Shown here: piece by piece, positions 43,229-51,319 of the stretch | Layout: every line of letters begins with the position of its first letter | Position numbering within the stretch: the stretch's first letter is position 1 | DNA from: Amycolatopsis alkalitolerans | Lineage (GTDB): Bacteria > Actinomycetota > Actinomycetes > Mycobacteriales > Pseudonocardiaceae | NCBI RefSeq assembly: GCF_006152065.1 | Contig: NZ_VDFW01000019.1 | Span: forward strand, 1 to 64,000 | Length of the DNA: 64,000 bases | Reading direction: 5' to 3' | Translations under genes and position numbers: made by a program | The notes under the pieces: generated by a model | What the model was told of the DNA's origin: nothing | Databases searched by the model: none | What the model saw: only the letters and a program-made list of their open reading frames with translations

Positions 43229-44244
43229 CGGGCACGCACCCGCGGGTCGAGCACCCGGTAGAGCAGTTCCGCGATCAGGTTCATCACGATGACCGAACCG
43301 GCCAGCACCAGAAAGACTCCTTGCAGCAGCGGCAGATCCGGCACCTTCAGCGCCTCGTAGGTGAGCAGCCCCAGCCCGGGCCACGAGAACACCGTCTCCA
43401 CCGTGACGGTGCCCGAGACGACCATGCCGAACTGGAGGAACACCAGGGTCACGGTCGGCAACAGCGCGTTCGGCACCGCATGGCGACGGCGCACCAGATC
43501 GTCGCGCAGGCCCTTCGCGCGGGCCGTCGTGAGGTACTCCGCGTCCATCTCGCTCAGCAGCGACGAGCGCATCACCAGCATGTACTGCGCGTAAAGCACC
43601 GCGAGCAGGGTCACGCACGGCAGCACCAGGTGGTAGGCGATCGTGCCGGCCTGCGCGAAGAAGCCCGGCCCGGCGTCCGGGGAGCGCATACCGCCGCTGG
43701 GGAACAGTCCGTGCGTCGCGATGAGCAGCAGCAGGCCGAGCCAGAACTGCGGCACCGACCACAACGTCAGCGCGATCCCGGTGTGGGTGCGGTCGAACCC
43801 GCTGCCCCGCCGCCACGCCGCCCGTACCCCGAGCCACAGGCCGAGCGCGACCGCCAGCAGCGTCGCGGTGCCGACGAGCAGCAGCGTGGGCCCGAACCGT
43901 TCGGCGATCAGGTCCGCCACCGGCCGGTTGTAGCCGAACGAGGTGCCGAGGTCGCCGTGGAGCAGACCACCCGCGTAGTCCAGGAACTGCTGGTACAGCG
44001 GCTTGTCCACGCCAAGGCGCGCCCGCAGTTGCGCGATCTGCTCCGGACTGGTCGGACGGTCCCGCGTCAGCGTCGCGACCGGGTCGCCCGGGACCATCCG
44101 GAACAGCAGGAACCCCAGTGCCACGACGAGCAGCAGGCTGACGACCGCCGCGCCGAGCTTGCGGAGCACGAACCCGGCGGTGCCGCCACCAGCCGGCCGC
44201 GCACCGGGCTCGGTCGGCTCAGCGCTGGTGAGCGCTTCGGTCAC
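43225..44244 (-). CDS. ABC peptide-type permease, DppB/OppB
   Basis: The protein has 339 residues. OppB features: VVALGFLLFRMVPGDPV, GDLGTSFGYNRPV, SVPQFWLGLLLLIATHGLFPSGG, and the EAA loop EYLTTARAKGLRDDLVRRRHAVPNA. It pairs with DppC and lies 2 bases after the binding-protein gene. Confidence 0.92.
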   Translation of the reverse strand: MTEALTSAEPTEPGARPAGGGTAGFVLRKLGAAVVSLLLVVALGFLLFRMVPGDPVATLTRDRPTSPEQIAQLRARLGVDKPLYQQFLDYAGGLLHGDLGTSFGYNRPVADLIAERFGPTLLLVGTATLLAVALGLWLGVRAAWRRGSGFDRTHTGIALTLWSVPQFWLGLLLLIATHGLFPSGGMRSPDAGPGFFAQAGTIAYHLVLPCVTLLAVLYAQYMLVMRSSLLSEMDAEYLTTARAKGLRDDLVRRRHAVPNALLPTVTLVFLQFGMVVSGTVTVETVFSWPGLGLLTYEALKVPDLPLLQGVFLVLAGSVIVMNLIAELLYRVLDPRVRAR

Positions 44245-44246
44245 GG

Positions 44247-46055
44247 CTACTCCTGATCGTCGGCGGATTTCCGCCGCCGCGACGCGGTCACGCCCCCGAC
44301 CGCCACCACGACGACCGCCGCGGCGCCGATCCCGACCCAGGCTCCCGGGGACAATCCGCCGCCGCTCCCGCCACCGCCTTCGGCGGGCGTCGCGCCGTAG
44401 AAGCTCCAGTAGCCGCTCTGTTCCATGATCGTGCCGGTGCCGGCCGGCTGCTTCGGGAACCCGGTGAACCGGTCGGACCGGTAGGCCTCCAGCGGGTTGT
44501 CGTAGTCGATGACGAAGCTGGGCACCTGGTCGTAGTAACGGGCCTGCGCCTGCTTCACGAGGTCCGCGCGTTTGGCCGGGTCGAGTTCGGCCCGCTCCCG
44601 CGCGTAGAGCGCGTCGAACTGCGGGTCGCAGAAGAACGAGGCGCTACTGCTGCTGCCCGCGGTCGCCGGCAGCGCCCCGCAGGTCTGCTTGCCGAGCGTG
44701 TAGTCCGGGTCGGGGCTGGTGCCCCAGCCGGAGAACGCCAGATCGTAGGTCCCGGCGTTGGTCCGGTCGTCCACCTCGTTGTCGGACACCAGTTGCTTGT
44801 CCACCTTGATGCCGATCGCGCCGAGCCAGCTGACCACGTAGTCCGCGGCGCGCAGCGAGAAGTCCTCGCTCGCCTTGCCGAGCAGCCTCAGCTCGAGCGG
44901 TTTGCCGTCGGGGCCGACCCGGGTTCCGTCGGCGCCCCGGCGATAGCCCGCCGCGTCGAGGGCGGCGCCGGCCGCGGCCGGGTCGAACTTGTAGCGCTGC
45001 GCGTCGCTCGGATCCCAGTGGTAGCGCGGGTACGCCAGGGGCAGCAGGCCGCCGCCGAGCTGGCCGTACCCGCCGAGGACCTTGTCGATCAGGGTCTGCG
45101 GGTCGATCGCCTGCGCGATGGCCTTGCGGACCCGGACGTCCTTGAGCGCGGGGTTGCCGTCGCCGATCGGCTGGCGGGCGGCGTTCTGCGCGCCCGGGTT
45201 CATCAGCAGTTCGCGGTAGCGGCGGCCGGTGGCCTTGCTGGTGGTGATGCCCGGCTGGCCCGCGAGGGTGTCGAGCTGGGTCGCGGTGAGCCGGTTGACG
45301 AGGTCGACCTCGTTGTTCCGCAGCGCGTTCACCGCGGCTTCGGCGTTCTTGTAGGTGATGAACTGCAGCTCGTCGTACTTCGCCTTGCCACGCCAGTAGT
45401 CCGGGTTCGCCTTGAGCCGGACGAGCTCGTTCGGGCGGTATCCGGTGATGAGGAACGGGCCGTCGCCCACGCCGACGACCGGCACGGTGTCCGTCTTCGG
45501 GTCGGCCATGTCGCTGATGCCCGCCCAGACGTGCTCGGGCACGATCGGCACGTCCAGCGCCGTCATGCTCGCCTGCGGCACCTTCGTCCTGATGACGAGC
45601 GTCCGGTCATCCGGTGCGGTGACGCTCGCGAAGTTCTCGACGTAGGTGCCGTTCGCTTCCTGTGCCTTCTTGTCGGACATGATCCGGTTGAACGTGAACG
45701 CCGCGTCCTTCGCGGTCACCGGCTGCCCGTCGGACCATTTCACGCCGGCGCGGATCTGGTAGGTCCAGGTGAGCTTGTCCGGTGAGGTCGTCCACGACTG
45801 CGCCAGCCCCGGGCTCGGCGAGTTGTCCTCGGCCGAAGGCAGCGTGAGGAACTCCCAGGCCAGGCGGCCGACCATGGTGCTGGAGGCGAACGAGGCGAGG
45901 AACGGGTTGAGGTGGTCGACGTCCTGCACGAGCGCCACTCGCAGCACCCTGCTGTCCTGCTGGGCCTGCGCCTGAGGCGCGAACGGGTCCGCCATGAGTG
46001 TCGCCGCGAGCGCGACCGCACCCACCCGCCACCGTCTGCCGAAGGACGACCGCAC
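44247..46055 (-). CDS. ABC peptide-type substrate-binding protein (SBP_bac_5)
   Basis: The protein has 602 residues from GTG 46055 after GGAAAGGCGG. A signal peptide ends near QAQA-QQ; there is no lipobox. The SBP_bac_5 domain runs about 35-560 (NPFLASFASSTMVGRLAWEFLT, ITGYRPNELVRLKANPDYW, DVRVRKAIAQAIDPQTLI). The C-terminus holds a membrane helix (GAWVGIGAAAVVVVAVGGVT) and a basic tail, so the protein is membrane anchored at its C-terminus and not as a lipoprotein. First gene of the import operon. Confidence 0.92.
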   Translation of the reverse strand: MRSSFGRRWRVGAVALAATLMADPFAPQAQAQQDSRVLRVALVQDVDHLNPFLASFASSTMVGRLAWEFLTLPSAEDNSPSPGLAQSWTTSPDKLTWTYQIRAGVKWSDGQPVTAKDAAFTFNRIMSDKKAQEANGTYVENFASVTAPDDRTLVIRTKVPQASMTALDVPIVPEHVWAGISDMADPKTDTVPVVGVGDGPFLITGYRPNELVRLKANPDYWRGKAKYDELQFITYKNAEAAVNALRNNEVDLVNRLTATQLDTLAGQPGITTSKATGRRYRELLMNPGAQNAARQPIGDGNPALKDVRVRKAIAQAIDPQTLIDKVLGGYGQLGGGLLPLAYPRYHWDPSDAQRYKFDPAAAGAALDAAGYRRGADGTRVGPDGKPLELRLLGKASEDFSLRAADYVVSWLGAIGIKVDKQLVSDNEVDDRTNAGTYDLAFSGWGTSPDPDYTLGKQTCGALPATAGSSSSASFFCDPQFDALYARERAELDPAKRADLVKQAQARYYDQVPSFVIDYDNPLEAYRSDRFTGFPKQPAGTGTIMEQSGYWSFYGATPAEGGGGSGGGLSPGAWVGIGAAAVVVVAVGGVTASRRRKSADDQE

Positions 46056-46100
46056 TGGTTCCGCCTTTCCATGGATTCCCCAAGGCGGAAAAGTAACCAC

Positions 46101-46130
46101 ATAGTCGTCTATCAGCGCAATATCTGACAA
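46101..46130 (-). promoter_or_regulatory. possible promoter of the ABC importer operon
   Basis: On the minus strand TTGTCA (46130-46125), 18 bases, GACTAT (46106-46101) fits a housekeeping promoter loosely. About 45 bases of leader would precede the GTG. Confidence 0.4.
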
Positions 46131-46137
46131 CCGTTCG

Positions 46138-46845
46138 TTACGTTGAGGTCTGGACCATCAGGTCGTCCAGACCAGGTGAGCGCCGGACCCGGCGGTCCGC
46201 GCCGACCGCGAACACGAGGCAGCCCGGCTGCCCGGCCGCCCAGCCGGCGCCGGCCGCGCCCATCGCGAACGCCGCCGTGGACACCGCGTCGGCCGTGGTC
46301 AGGTCGGCGGCGACGACGGTCAGGCTCGTCAGCTCGCGGACGGGTTCGCCGGTGCGGCCGTCGTAGATGTGCTCACCGCGTTCGTAGCAGCCGGAGGTCG
46401 CGACCGCCTGATCCCGCACGGCGAGCACGGCGCACACCTGGTCTGCCCGCTCGGGATGGCGGATGCCGACCGACCACACCCGCCCCGCCGCGGCGACGTC
46501 ACCGCCCGCGTTGAGGCAGAACGACCGGACGCCCTGGGCCCGCAGCAGATCCGCGGCACGCTGCACGGCCCAGCCCTTCACGATCCCGCTCGGATCGAAC
46601 GGCCTGCCCGGCAGCCGCGCGCGGAACGCACCGCCGCTGCGCAACTCGTATTCGGCGCACAGCCGCTCGATCTCGGCCATCTCGGGACTGCGCAGGCCGA
46701 GCCGGACCTCGCTGTCGGGCCGGAAGGGGCTGAACCGGCGGTCTACCTCGGCGAGCCAGTCGAACACGACCTGGCCGCCGTCGGGCACGTGCTCGCGGAT
46801 GTCGAGCGAGATCGGCATGCCCATCACGTGCTCGACCCGGCGCAT
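46138..46845 (-). CDS. apbE: FAD:protein FMN transferase (ApbE)
   Basis: The protein has 235 residues, shorter than most ApbE (about 300-350). Family motifs: MGMPISLDI, FDPSGIVKGWAVQRAADLL, FCLNAGGDVAAAG, VATSGCYERGEHIYDGRTGEP and the metal-site end TTADAVSTAAFAMG. It attaches FMN to a Thr of a partner protein, here clearly the overlapping FMN-binding protein (ATGA overlap). No lipobox, so a cytosolic or secreted site of action is unclear. Confidence 0.9.
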   Translation of the reverse strand: MRRVEHVMGMPISLDIREHVPDGGQVVFDWLAEVDRRFSPFRPDSEVRLGLRSPEMAEIERLCAEYELRSGGAFRARLPGRPFDPSGIVKGWAVQRAADLLRAQGVRSFCLNAGGDVAAAGRVWSVGIRHPERADQVCAVLAVRDQAVATSGCYERGEHIYDGRTGEPVRELTSLTVVAADLTTADAVSTAAFAMGAAGAGWAAGQPGCLVFAVGADRRVRRSPGLDDLMVQTST

Positions 46846-47318
46846 CAGTGACCCTTGGCGTCGATCGCCGCCTGCAGCGACTGGGCGTAGGACTCGCTCG
46901 TGATGGTCGCGCCGGACACGGTGTCGATACGCGAGCTCTGGGCCTGCAGTGCCTCCTCGCGCAGGGTCGGCGCCGCCTCGCCGGCGATGCGCTGGCTGTG
47001 CCGGTCGCTCGGCTCGGTGATCAGCCGGACGTCGGTGATCCGGTTGCCGGTGAAGGTGACCTGCACCTGGTACGGCCCGTAGTCGCTGTCCACAGTGGAC
47101 CCGTTGACGACCTCGGTCGCGGCTCGGGCCGGGGGCGCCGTGCTGGGTTGCCCGCTGGTGGACGGGCTGGTGGACGGGCTGGTCTGCGTCGGGGGCGCCG
47201 CGGGGAGTGTCGCGACCGGACCGGGCGCCGCCGCCGTGGCGGAGGTTTCGGGGTGATACCGCAGCAACGGCAGCAACCCGGCGATCGCGAACATCAAGAC
47301 GATGAAGAACTTGCGCAC
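46845..47318 (-). CDS. FMN-binding domain protein, predicted ApbE substrate
   Basis: The protein has 157 residues. An N-terminal membrane anchor (FFIVLMFAIAGLLPLL) and a Thr/Pro/Ser-rich stalk (about 25-65) lead to the FMN_bind domain with the flavinylation motif DTVSGATITS; T138 is the likely FMN-linked residue. It probably shuttles electrons outside the membrane with the ferric-reductase-like protein encoded upstream. GTG 47318 follows AGGAGCAGG, which directly abuts the MITE-like element. Confidence 0.9.
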   Translation of the reverse strand: MRKFFIVLMFAIAGLLPLLRYHPETSATAAAPGPVATLPAAPPTQTSPSTSPSTSGQPSTAPPARAATEVVNGSTVDSDYGPYQVQVTFTGNRITDVRLITEPSDRHSQRIAGEAAPTLREEALQAQSSRIDTVSGATITSESYAQSLQAAIDAKGH

Positions 47319-47328
47319 GGCCCTGCTC

Positions 47329-47560
47329 CTAGTGTCGTGTGATCCTGTCCGGTTTACGTTGCCGTGTTTGCCCGTAGGGTCGTTGGGTTTGTCCGCTGCG
47401 GTGTCGAGTTGGCTGGTCCGGTCGCTGACTGTGCCCTAGGCGACAGCGGCCGGCCAACTCGATAACGCCCCGAGCCAACTCAGCGACGCCAAGGGCCAAC
47501 TCAGTACCCTGGCGAACAAACACACCCGCGCGCAAAGACAACAAGATCACGAAACACTAG
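47329..47560. mobile_element. 232-bp MITE-like element with imperfect terminal inverted repeats
   Basis: The ends CTAGTGTCGTGTGATCCTGT (47329) and, inverted, CTAGTGTTTCGTGATCTTGT (from 47560) agree at 16 of 20 bases. No transposase frame lies inside. The interior holds inverted CGAGTTGGC/GCCAACTCG arms and phased direct repeats. The right end provides the TAG stop codon of the oxidoreductase gene and the left end abuts the ribosome site of the FMN_bind gene. A target duplication cannot be separated from the palindromic CTAG ends. Confidence 0.6.
47453..47502. repeat. three GCCAACTC repeats at exact 21-bp spacing
   Basis: GCCAACTC occurs at 47453, 47474 and 47495, and inverted (GAGTTGGC) at 47406. 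The spacing equals two helical turns, so the copies face the same side of DNA. Confidence 0.7.
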
Positions 47561-48858
47561 GCGGCGAAGGCGAAACGTTCGGTGTGGCACTGCGAATCCG
47601 GCAGGCCGAGCTCGGCCAGGGTGCCGCGGACGGCGTCGGTCATCCCCGGCGGGCCGCAGACGTACACGTCACGGCGGCGCAGGTCCGGAACCATCGACTT
47701 GAGGTGCCGCGGGCCCATCATCGGCCCGTAGCGGCCGACGGCGTTCGAGGGACCGGTGACGACGTAGAAGCGGGCGCGGCACCAGCGCGCGATCCGGGTC
47801 ATCTCTTCGGTCAGGACCGGGTCACGGCCGCGGTAGATCACCGCGATGTCGTCCCCGGCGAGCGCGAACTCCTCCAGCAGCGCGCGGATCGGTGTCACGC
47901 CGACGCCTCCGGCGATCAGCAGCACCCGCTCGCGCGTGCGCCGCTCCCCCGTGAACGCGCCGTAAGGACCTTCGGCCAGTACCCGGACGCCGGGCCGGAT
48001 CCCTTGCAGCCAAGCGCTTCCGTCGCCGAGCGCCTTCACGGTGATCCGCAGCGAATACCCGTCGGGCATCGCCGACAGGGAGTAGGGATGCGCCTCCCAC
48101 CACCGGTTCGAAAAGCGCCAGAGGAAGAACTGCCCGGCCCGGGCAGGCAGGCGGTGCAGATCCCGCCCGCCGATTTCGACCGTCACCACATCCGGGCTTT
48201 CCCGGTGCACCGCGACCACCCGCAACCGGTGCCGGAAGTTTCGCAGCAGCGGCAGGGCGACGCGGCTCAGCCCGACCGCGGCGAGCGCGAGCCCGTAGAG
48301 CGCCCACCAGTAGAACCGCCCGATGGGTGAACCGACGAAATCCTGGCCGACCGAGACCTGGTGCAGGAAACCGAGGATCACGGCCAAGTACGCGCCCAGA
48401 TGCAGCAGGTGCCAGCCTTCGTACCGCAGCCGGCGCCGCGCGCGGCGGGCCGAGCTGACCCCGACCACGACCAGCAGGGCCGTCGCGATGGTGGCCTTCA
48501 GCACGTCCTCGGTGTGGAACACGAGCGTGCCCACCTCCGCCAGCACCGGGCTGCCGTCCTGATGCGCGTAGCCGAGGGTGATGAACACGACGTGCGCGAT
48601 GACGAGCCAGAGCACCCAGAACCCGCTCCAGCGATGCCACGCGGTGAGCCGGTCCATGCCCAGCCGCGATTCGAGGAACGGCACCCGCGCGACGAGCACG
48701 AGCTGCACCACGAGGGCCAGCGCGCCGTACAGCCCGGTCAGACGGCCCAGTGCGGTCAGCAGATCGCCGCTGGTCAAGCCGTGCCCGAGCACGAACAGGT
48801 CCGTCGCCCACACCGCGTTCAGTGCCACGAGCGCGAACAGCCATCTCTCCGCTTTCAC
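47557..48858 (-). CDS. ferric-reductase-like transmembrane flavo-oxidoreductase
   Basis: The protein has 433 residues from GTG 48858. Six membrane helices with haem-ligand type His residues (AWHRWSGFWVLWLVIAHVVF, WHLLHLGAYLAVILGFLHQ) precede the FAD/NAD domain: HPYSLSAMPD, LLIAGGVGVTPIRALLEEF and YVCGPPGMTDAV. It should pass electrons from NAD(P)H across the membrane, probably to the FMN-binding protein encoded downstream. The stop codon lies in the MITE-like element, so the native C-terminus may differ by a few residues. Confidence 0.9.
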   Translation of the reverse strand: MKAERWLFALVALNAVWATDLFVLGHGLTSGDLLTALGRLTGLYGALALVVQLVLVARVPFLESRLGMDRLTAWHRWSGFWVLWLVIAHVVFITLGYAHQDGSPVLAEVGTLVFHTEDVLKATIATALLVVVGVSSARRARRRLRYEGWHLLHLGAYLAVILGFLHQVSVGQDFVGSPIGRFYWWALYGLALAAVGLSRVALPLLRNFRHRLRVVAVHRESPDVVTVEIGGRDLHRLPARAGQFFLWRFSNRWWEAHPYSLSAMPDGYSLRITVKALGDGSAWLQGIRPGVRVLAEGPYGAFTGERRTRERVLLIAGGVGVTPIRALLEEFALAGDDIAVIYRGRDPVLTEEMTRIARWCRARFYVVTGPSNAVGRYGPMMGPRHLKSMVPDLRRRDVYVCGPPGMTDAVRGTLAELGLPDSQCHTERFAFAA

Positions 48859-48901
48859 CCGCCCGAGTCTCGGGAGGTTTTCTGGGCGAATCCTTGGAGG
48901 G

Positions 48902-49624
48902 CTACCGGCGGCGGCGTTGTTTCGGGGGCGCCGGCGGCGCGTAACCGAACTCCAACACGGCCTGCGGATGGACCTGGCAGCCGAGGAACCCGCGCAGTTC
49001 GGGCCGGGCCTTCTGCACCGCGTCCGGCCGCAGCAGAACCGCGGCCTGCGCACCGTGCACGCTGCTGGTGAGCAGCACCCGCTGGAGCGCGCGGCCGGCC
49101 TGCAGCTGGCCGCGGGCGGTGTCGGTATGCGAGCTCAGCACCGCGACCAGACCGTCCGAATCAGACAGCTGTTCCTTGAGCGTGCCGACCGCCGCAGCCG
49201 GCTCGAGGAGCGCGAGTTCGGCCTCTTCCCGGGCCGCGGCATGGACCAGCGCGGTGCGGACGCGCTGCGGGACGGGCCCGCCGGCGAACGGCCCGTGGTG
49301 TTCGCGCAGCGCCGGGATCGCGCGTGCCAGCGCCCGTTCGTGGTAGCTCGGGACGCAGGTGGCGCGGATCCAGACGACGGCGACCAGCCCGGGCCGGGTG
49401 TGGTCGGGCAGCAGATCCACGGTCGCGGCGTGGCCGGACGCCCGCAGCGCCAGCTGGATGTTGAGCACGGCGGCCCCGCACGCGGCCAGCGACTCACGGT
49501 CTCCGTCGTCGAGCAGCACATCGATCCGGCCTCGGCTCGCGCGCGTGTCCCCCGGGAACGGCACTCGCGCGGCGGCCGCGATCGCCGAAGTGACGTACTC
49601 GGGTTCCGACAAGGTCTTGGGCAT
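48902..49624 (-). CDS. Acg-like nitroreductase-family protein, short form
   Basis: The protein has 240 residues from ATG 49624. Features of the mycobacterial Acg family: ESLAACGAAVLNIQLALRASGH, HTDTARGQLQAGRALQRVLLTSSVHG and PQAVLEFGY near the end. The usual N-terminal motif (SxHNTQPW) is replaced by a divergent stretch and length is about 80 residues below typical, so FMN binding or catalysis may be lost. Acg relatives are linked to hypoxia. Moderate certainty. Confidence 0.65.
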   Translation of the reverse strand: MPKTLSEPEYVTSAIAAAARVPFPGDTRASRGRIDVLLDDGDRESLAACGAAVLNIQLALRASGHAATVDLLPDHTRPGLVAVVWIRATCVPSYHERALARAIPALREHHGPFAGGPVPQRVRTALVHAAAREEAELALLEPAAAVGTLKEQLSDSDGLVAVLSSHTDTARGQLQAGRALQRVLLTSSVHGAQAAVLLRPDAVQKARPELRGFLGCQVHPQAVLEFGYAPPAPPKQRRRR

Positions 49625-49852
49625 CGGAAGGCTCCCTGAACGAGGGCGTGCGGCTCCAGGATCGGGCTCGTGGGTGGCGGCGGCAAGGGCACGGCGTCCC
49701 CGCCCACGAGGCCTTTTGTACTCCCTCCCCGGCCGCGGCTGAAGACCCGGGCCGAGCTGTTTTCCTGTTCCTAACCTGGGACGGCCCGCATGCGTTGTCC
49801 CGGCCGCTTCCCGGCGGCATGATTCGAGCTGAACAGCGCAGGAGGAGGGGCG

Positions 49853-50458
49853 ATGTCCGTCGTGTCCCGTGGTTTCACCGGCCGCCGCAGCTCCGGCCCG
49901 CCCGGGCGGCTGCCGCCAGGCCAGTACGACGCCGGCGCCGCGTTCCCGGTGCTGTCCGCGGGCCCGGTGCCGCGCCGGCACCTCGACGCCTGGGATTTCA
50001 CCGTGACAGGTGACATCGACGATCCGCTGAGCTGGACCTGGGCGCGGTTCCAGCAGCTGCCGCACCAGGACGTCACGGTCGACATCCATTGCGTCACCAG
50101 CTGGTCGAAGTTCGACACCCGCTGGTCCGGCGTCAGCGTCGACACACTGCTGGGCGAAGTCGAGACGGCCGCCGAGTACGTCGTGGCCTTCTGCGACGGC
50201 GGGTACACCACGAACCTGCCGCTGGAAGACGTTCTCGACGGGAAGGCGTGGATCGTCGACTCCTACGACGGGCAGCCACTGGCGCCCGAACACGGTGGCC
50301 CCGCCCGGCTGCTCGTGCCGCATCTGTACTTCTGGAAGTCGGCGAAGTGGGTGCGCGGCCTGAGGCTCAGCCTCGCCGACGAGCCGGGGTTCTGGGAGAC
50401 CTTCGGCTACCACAACTACGGCGACCCGTGGAGGAACCAGCGCTACGCCGGCGACTGA
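49853..50458 (+). CDS. sulfite oxidase-like molybdopterin oxidoreductase
   Basis: The protein has 201 residues and consists of the Moco domain alone. The Mo-ligand cysteine is C80 in DIHCVTSWSKFDTRWSGVSV. HGGPARLLVPHLYFWKSAKWV is the other family landmark. No Tat signal, so it is likely cytosolic. It is followed 11 bases on by a zinc-ribbon (DUF6510-like) gene, a frequent neighbour. The GGAGGAGGGG ribosome site is strong. Electron partner and substrate unknown; the flavo-oxidoreductase nearby is a candidate (inference). Confidence 0.9.
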   Translation: MSVVSRGFTGRRSSGPPGRLPPGQYDAGAAFPVLSAGPVPRRHLDAWDFTVTGDIDDPLSWTWARFQQLPHQDVTVDIHCVTSWSKFDTRWSGVSVDTLLGEVETAAEYVVAFCDGGYTTNLPLEDVLDGKAWIVDSYDGQPLAPEHGGPARLLVPHLYFWKSAKWVRGLRLSLADEPGFWETFGYHNYGDPWRNQRYAGD

Positions 50459-50469
50459 GCGGAGACACG

Positions 50470-50742
50470 ATGACCACACCCGATGACCGCCGGCTCGACG
50501 GGAACGCGATCTTGGGCCCGCTGAGCGAACTGTTCGCGATCGACCTCGCGACGGCGACGATCACCTGCGCGCACTGCGGGGCCGGCGGTCCGCTGGCCGC
50601 GTATCACCTCTACCCCGACGCCCCGGCGCTCGTGGTGCGCTGCCCGGCCTGCGCCGAGGTCGTGCTGCGGTACGCCTCCGACAGCCGCGGGCTCCGGCTC
50701 GAGATGACCGGAGCCCGCCTGCTCACCGTCGCGGCTACGTGA
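50470..50742 (+). CDS. DUF6510-like zinc-ribbon protein
   Basis: The protein has 90 residues. CAHCGAGG and VVRCPACAEVVLRY make a four-cysteine ribbon. GGAGA precedes the ATG. It is in the same operon as the sulfite-oxidase-like gene. Its 3' end overlaps the convergent sortase gene. Function unknown. Confidence 0.72.
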   Translation: MTTPDDRRLDGNAILGPLSELFAIDLATATITCAHCGAGGPLAAYHLYPDAPALVVRCPACAEVVLRYASDSRGLRLEMTGARLLTVAAT

Positions 50743-51319
50743 CCAGTTTCGCGTAGACGATGATGTTGTCGAGATAGTTGTGGTGGGCCGCGTCGTAGGC
50801 GCCGCCGCAGGTGATCAACCGCAGTTCCGGGTCGGTCGTGTCGCCGTAGACCGCTTCGGTGGGGAAGGTCTTCTTCGCCACCTGGTCGACCTTCGTCACG
50901 GTGAACGTGCGGGTGCGGCCGTCGCCGCCGCCGACGACGACCTGGTCTCCGGCCTTCATGTCGTGCAGCCGCCAGAAGATGCCCTCCTGGTGGTTGCCGT
51001 CGATATGCCCGAGGATCACGGCCGGCCCGGTCTGGCCCGGCACCGGGCTGTACTTGTACCAGCCCGCCTGCAGCGGCTGGCCGACCGGCGGCACCTCGAC
51101 GGTTCGGTCCGGGTTCAGGCCGAGCTGAACCAGGCTCGACCGGGCGCCGATGCTGGGCAGGTTCACCCAGGCAGGCGCTGGTGCCGGCGCGGGTGCGGAG
51201 GACGCCGGCGCGGGGGGTGGGGCCGGAGCCGCCGCGTCCGTTCCGCACCCGGCCAGCACCAGCGCCGAGAACAGGGCGAGCAGCGCCCCGGCCCAGCGCT
51301 GGAAACCGTTGCGCGGCAT
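50735..51319 (-). CDS. class F sortase with lipobox
   Basis: The protein has 194 residues. A lipoprotein signal with lipobox LVLAGC (C25) and a Pro/Ala linker (about 31-50) precede the sortase barrel. Catalytic H105 in VILGHIDG and C171 in RLITCGG are seen, and the end reads YLDNIIVYA. It should ligate a sorted surface protein to the envelope. Its start overlaps the choice-of-anchor P gene (ATGA), its likely substrate. Membrane anchoring by lipid instead of a helix is unusual but occurs in actinobacteria. Confidence 0.88.
   Translation of the reverse strand: MPRNGFQRWAGALLALFSALVLAGCGTDAAAPAPPPAPASSAPAPAPAPAWVNLPSIGARSSLVQLGLNPDRTVEVPPVGQPLQAGWYKYSPVPGQTGPAVILGHIDGNHQEGIFWRLHDMKAGDQVVVGGGDGRTRTFTVTKVDQVAKKTFPTEAVYGDTTDPELRLITCGGAYDAAHHNYLDNIIVYAKLVT

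Noticed and set aside
43229-43837. Upstream extension of the DppC frame
   Set aside because: It covers DppB in another frame. The GTG at 43228 with the GTGA overlap gives the expected permease N-terminus.
47319-47556. A 73-codon minus-strand gene inside the intergenic element
   Set aside because: The frame lies in repeat-rich sequence and ends beside the inverted terminal repeat; no ribosome site or domain.
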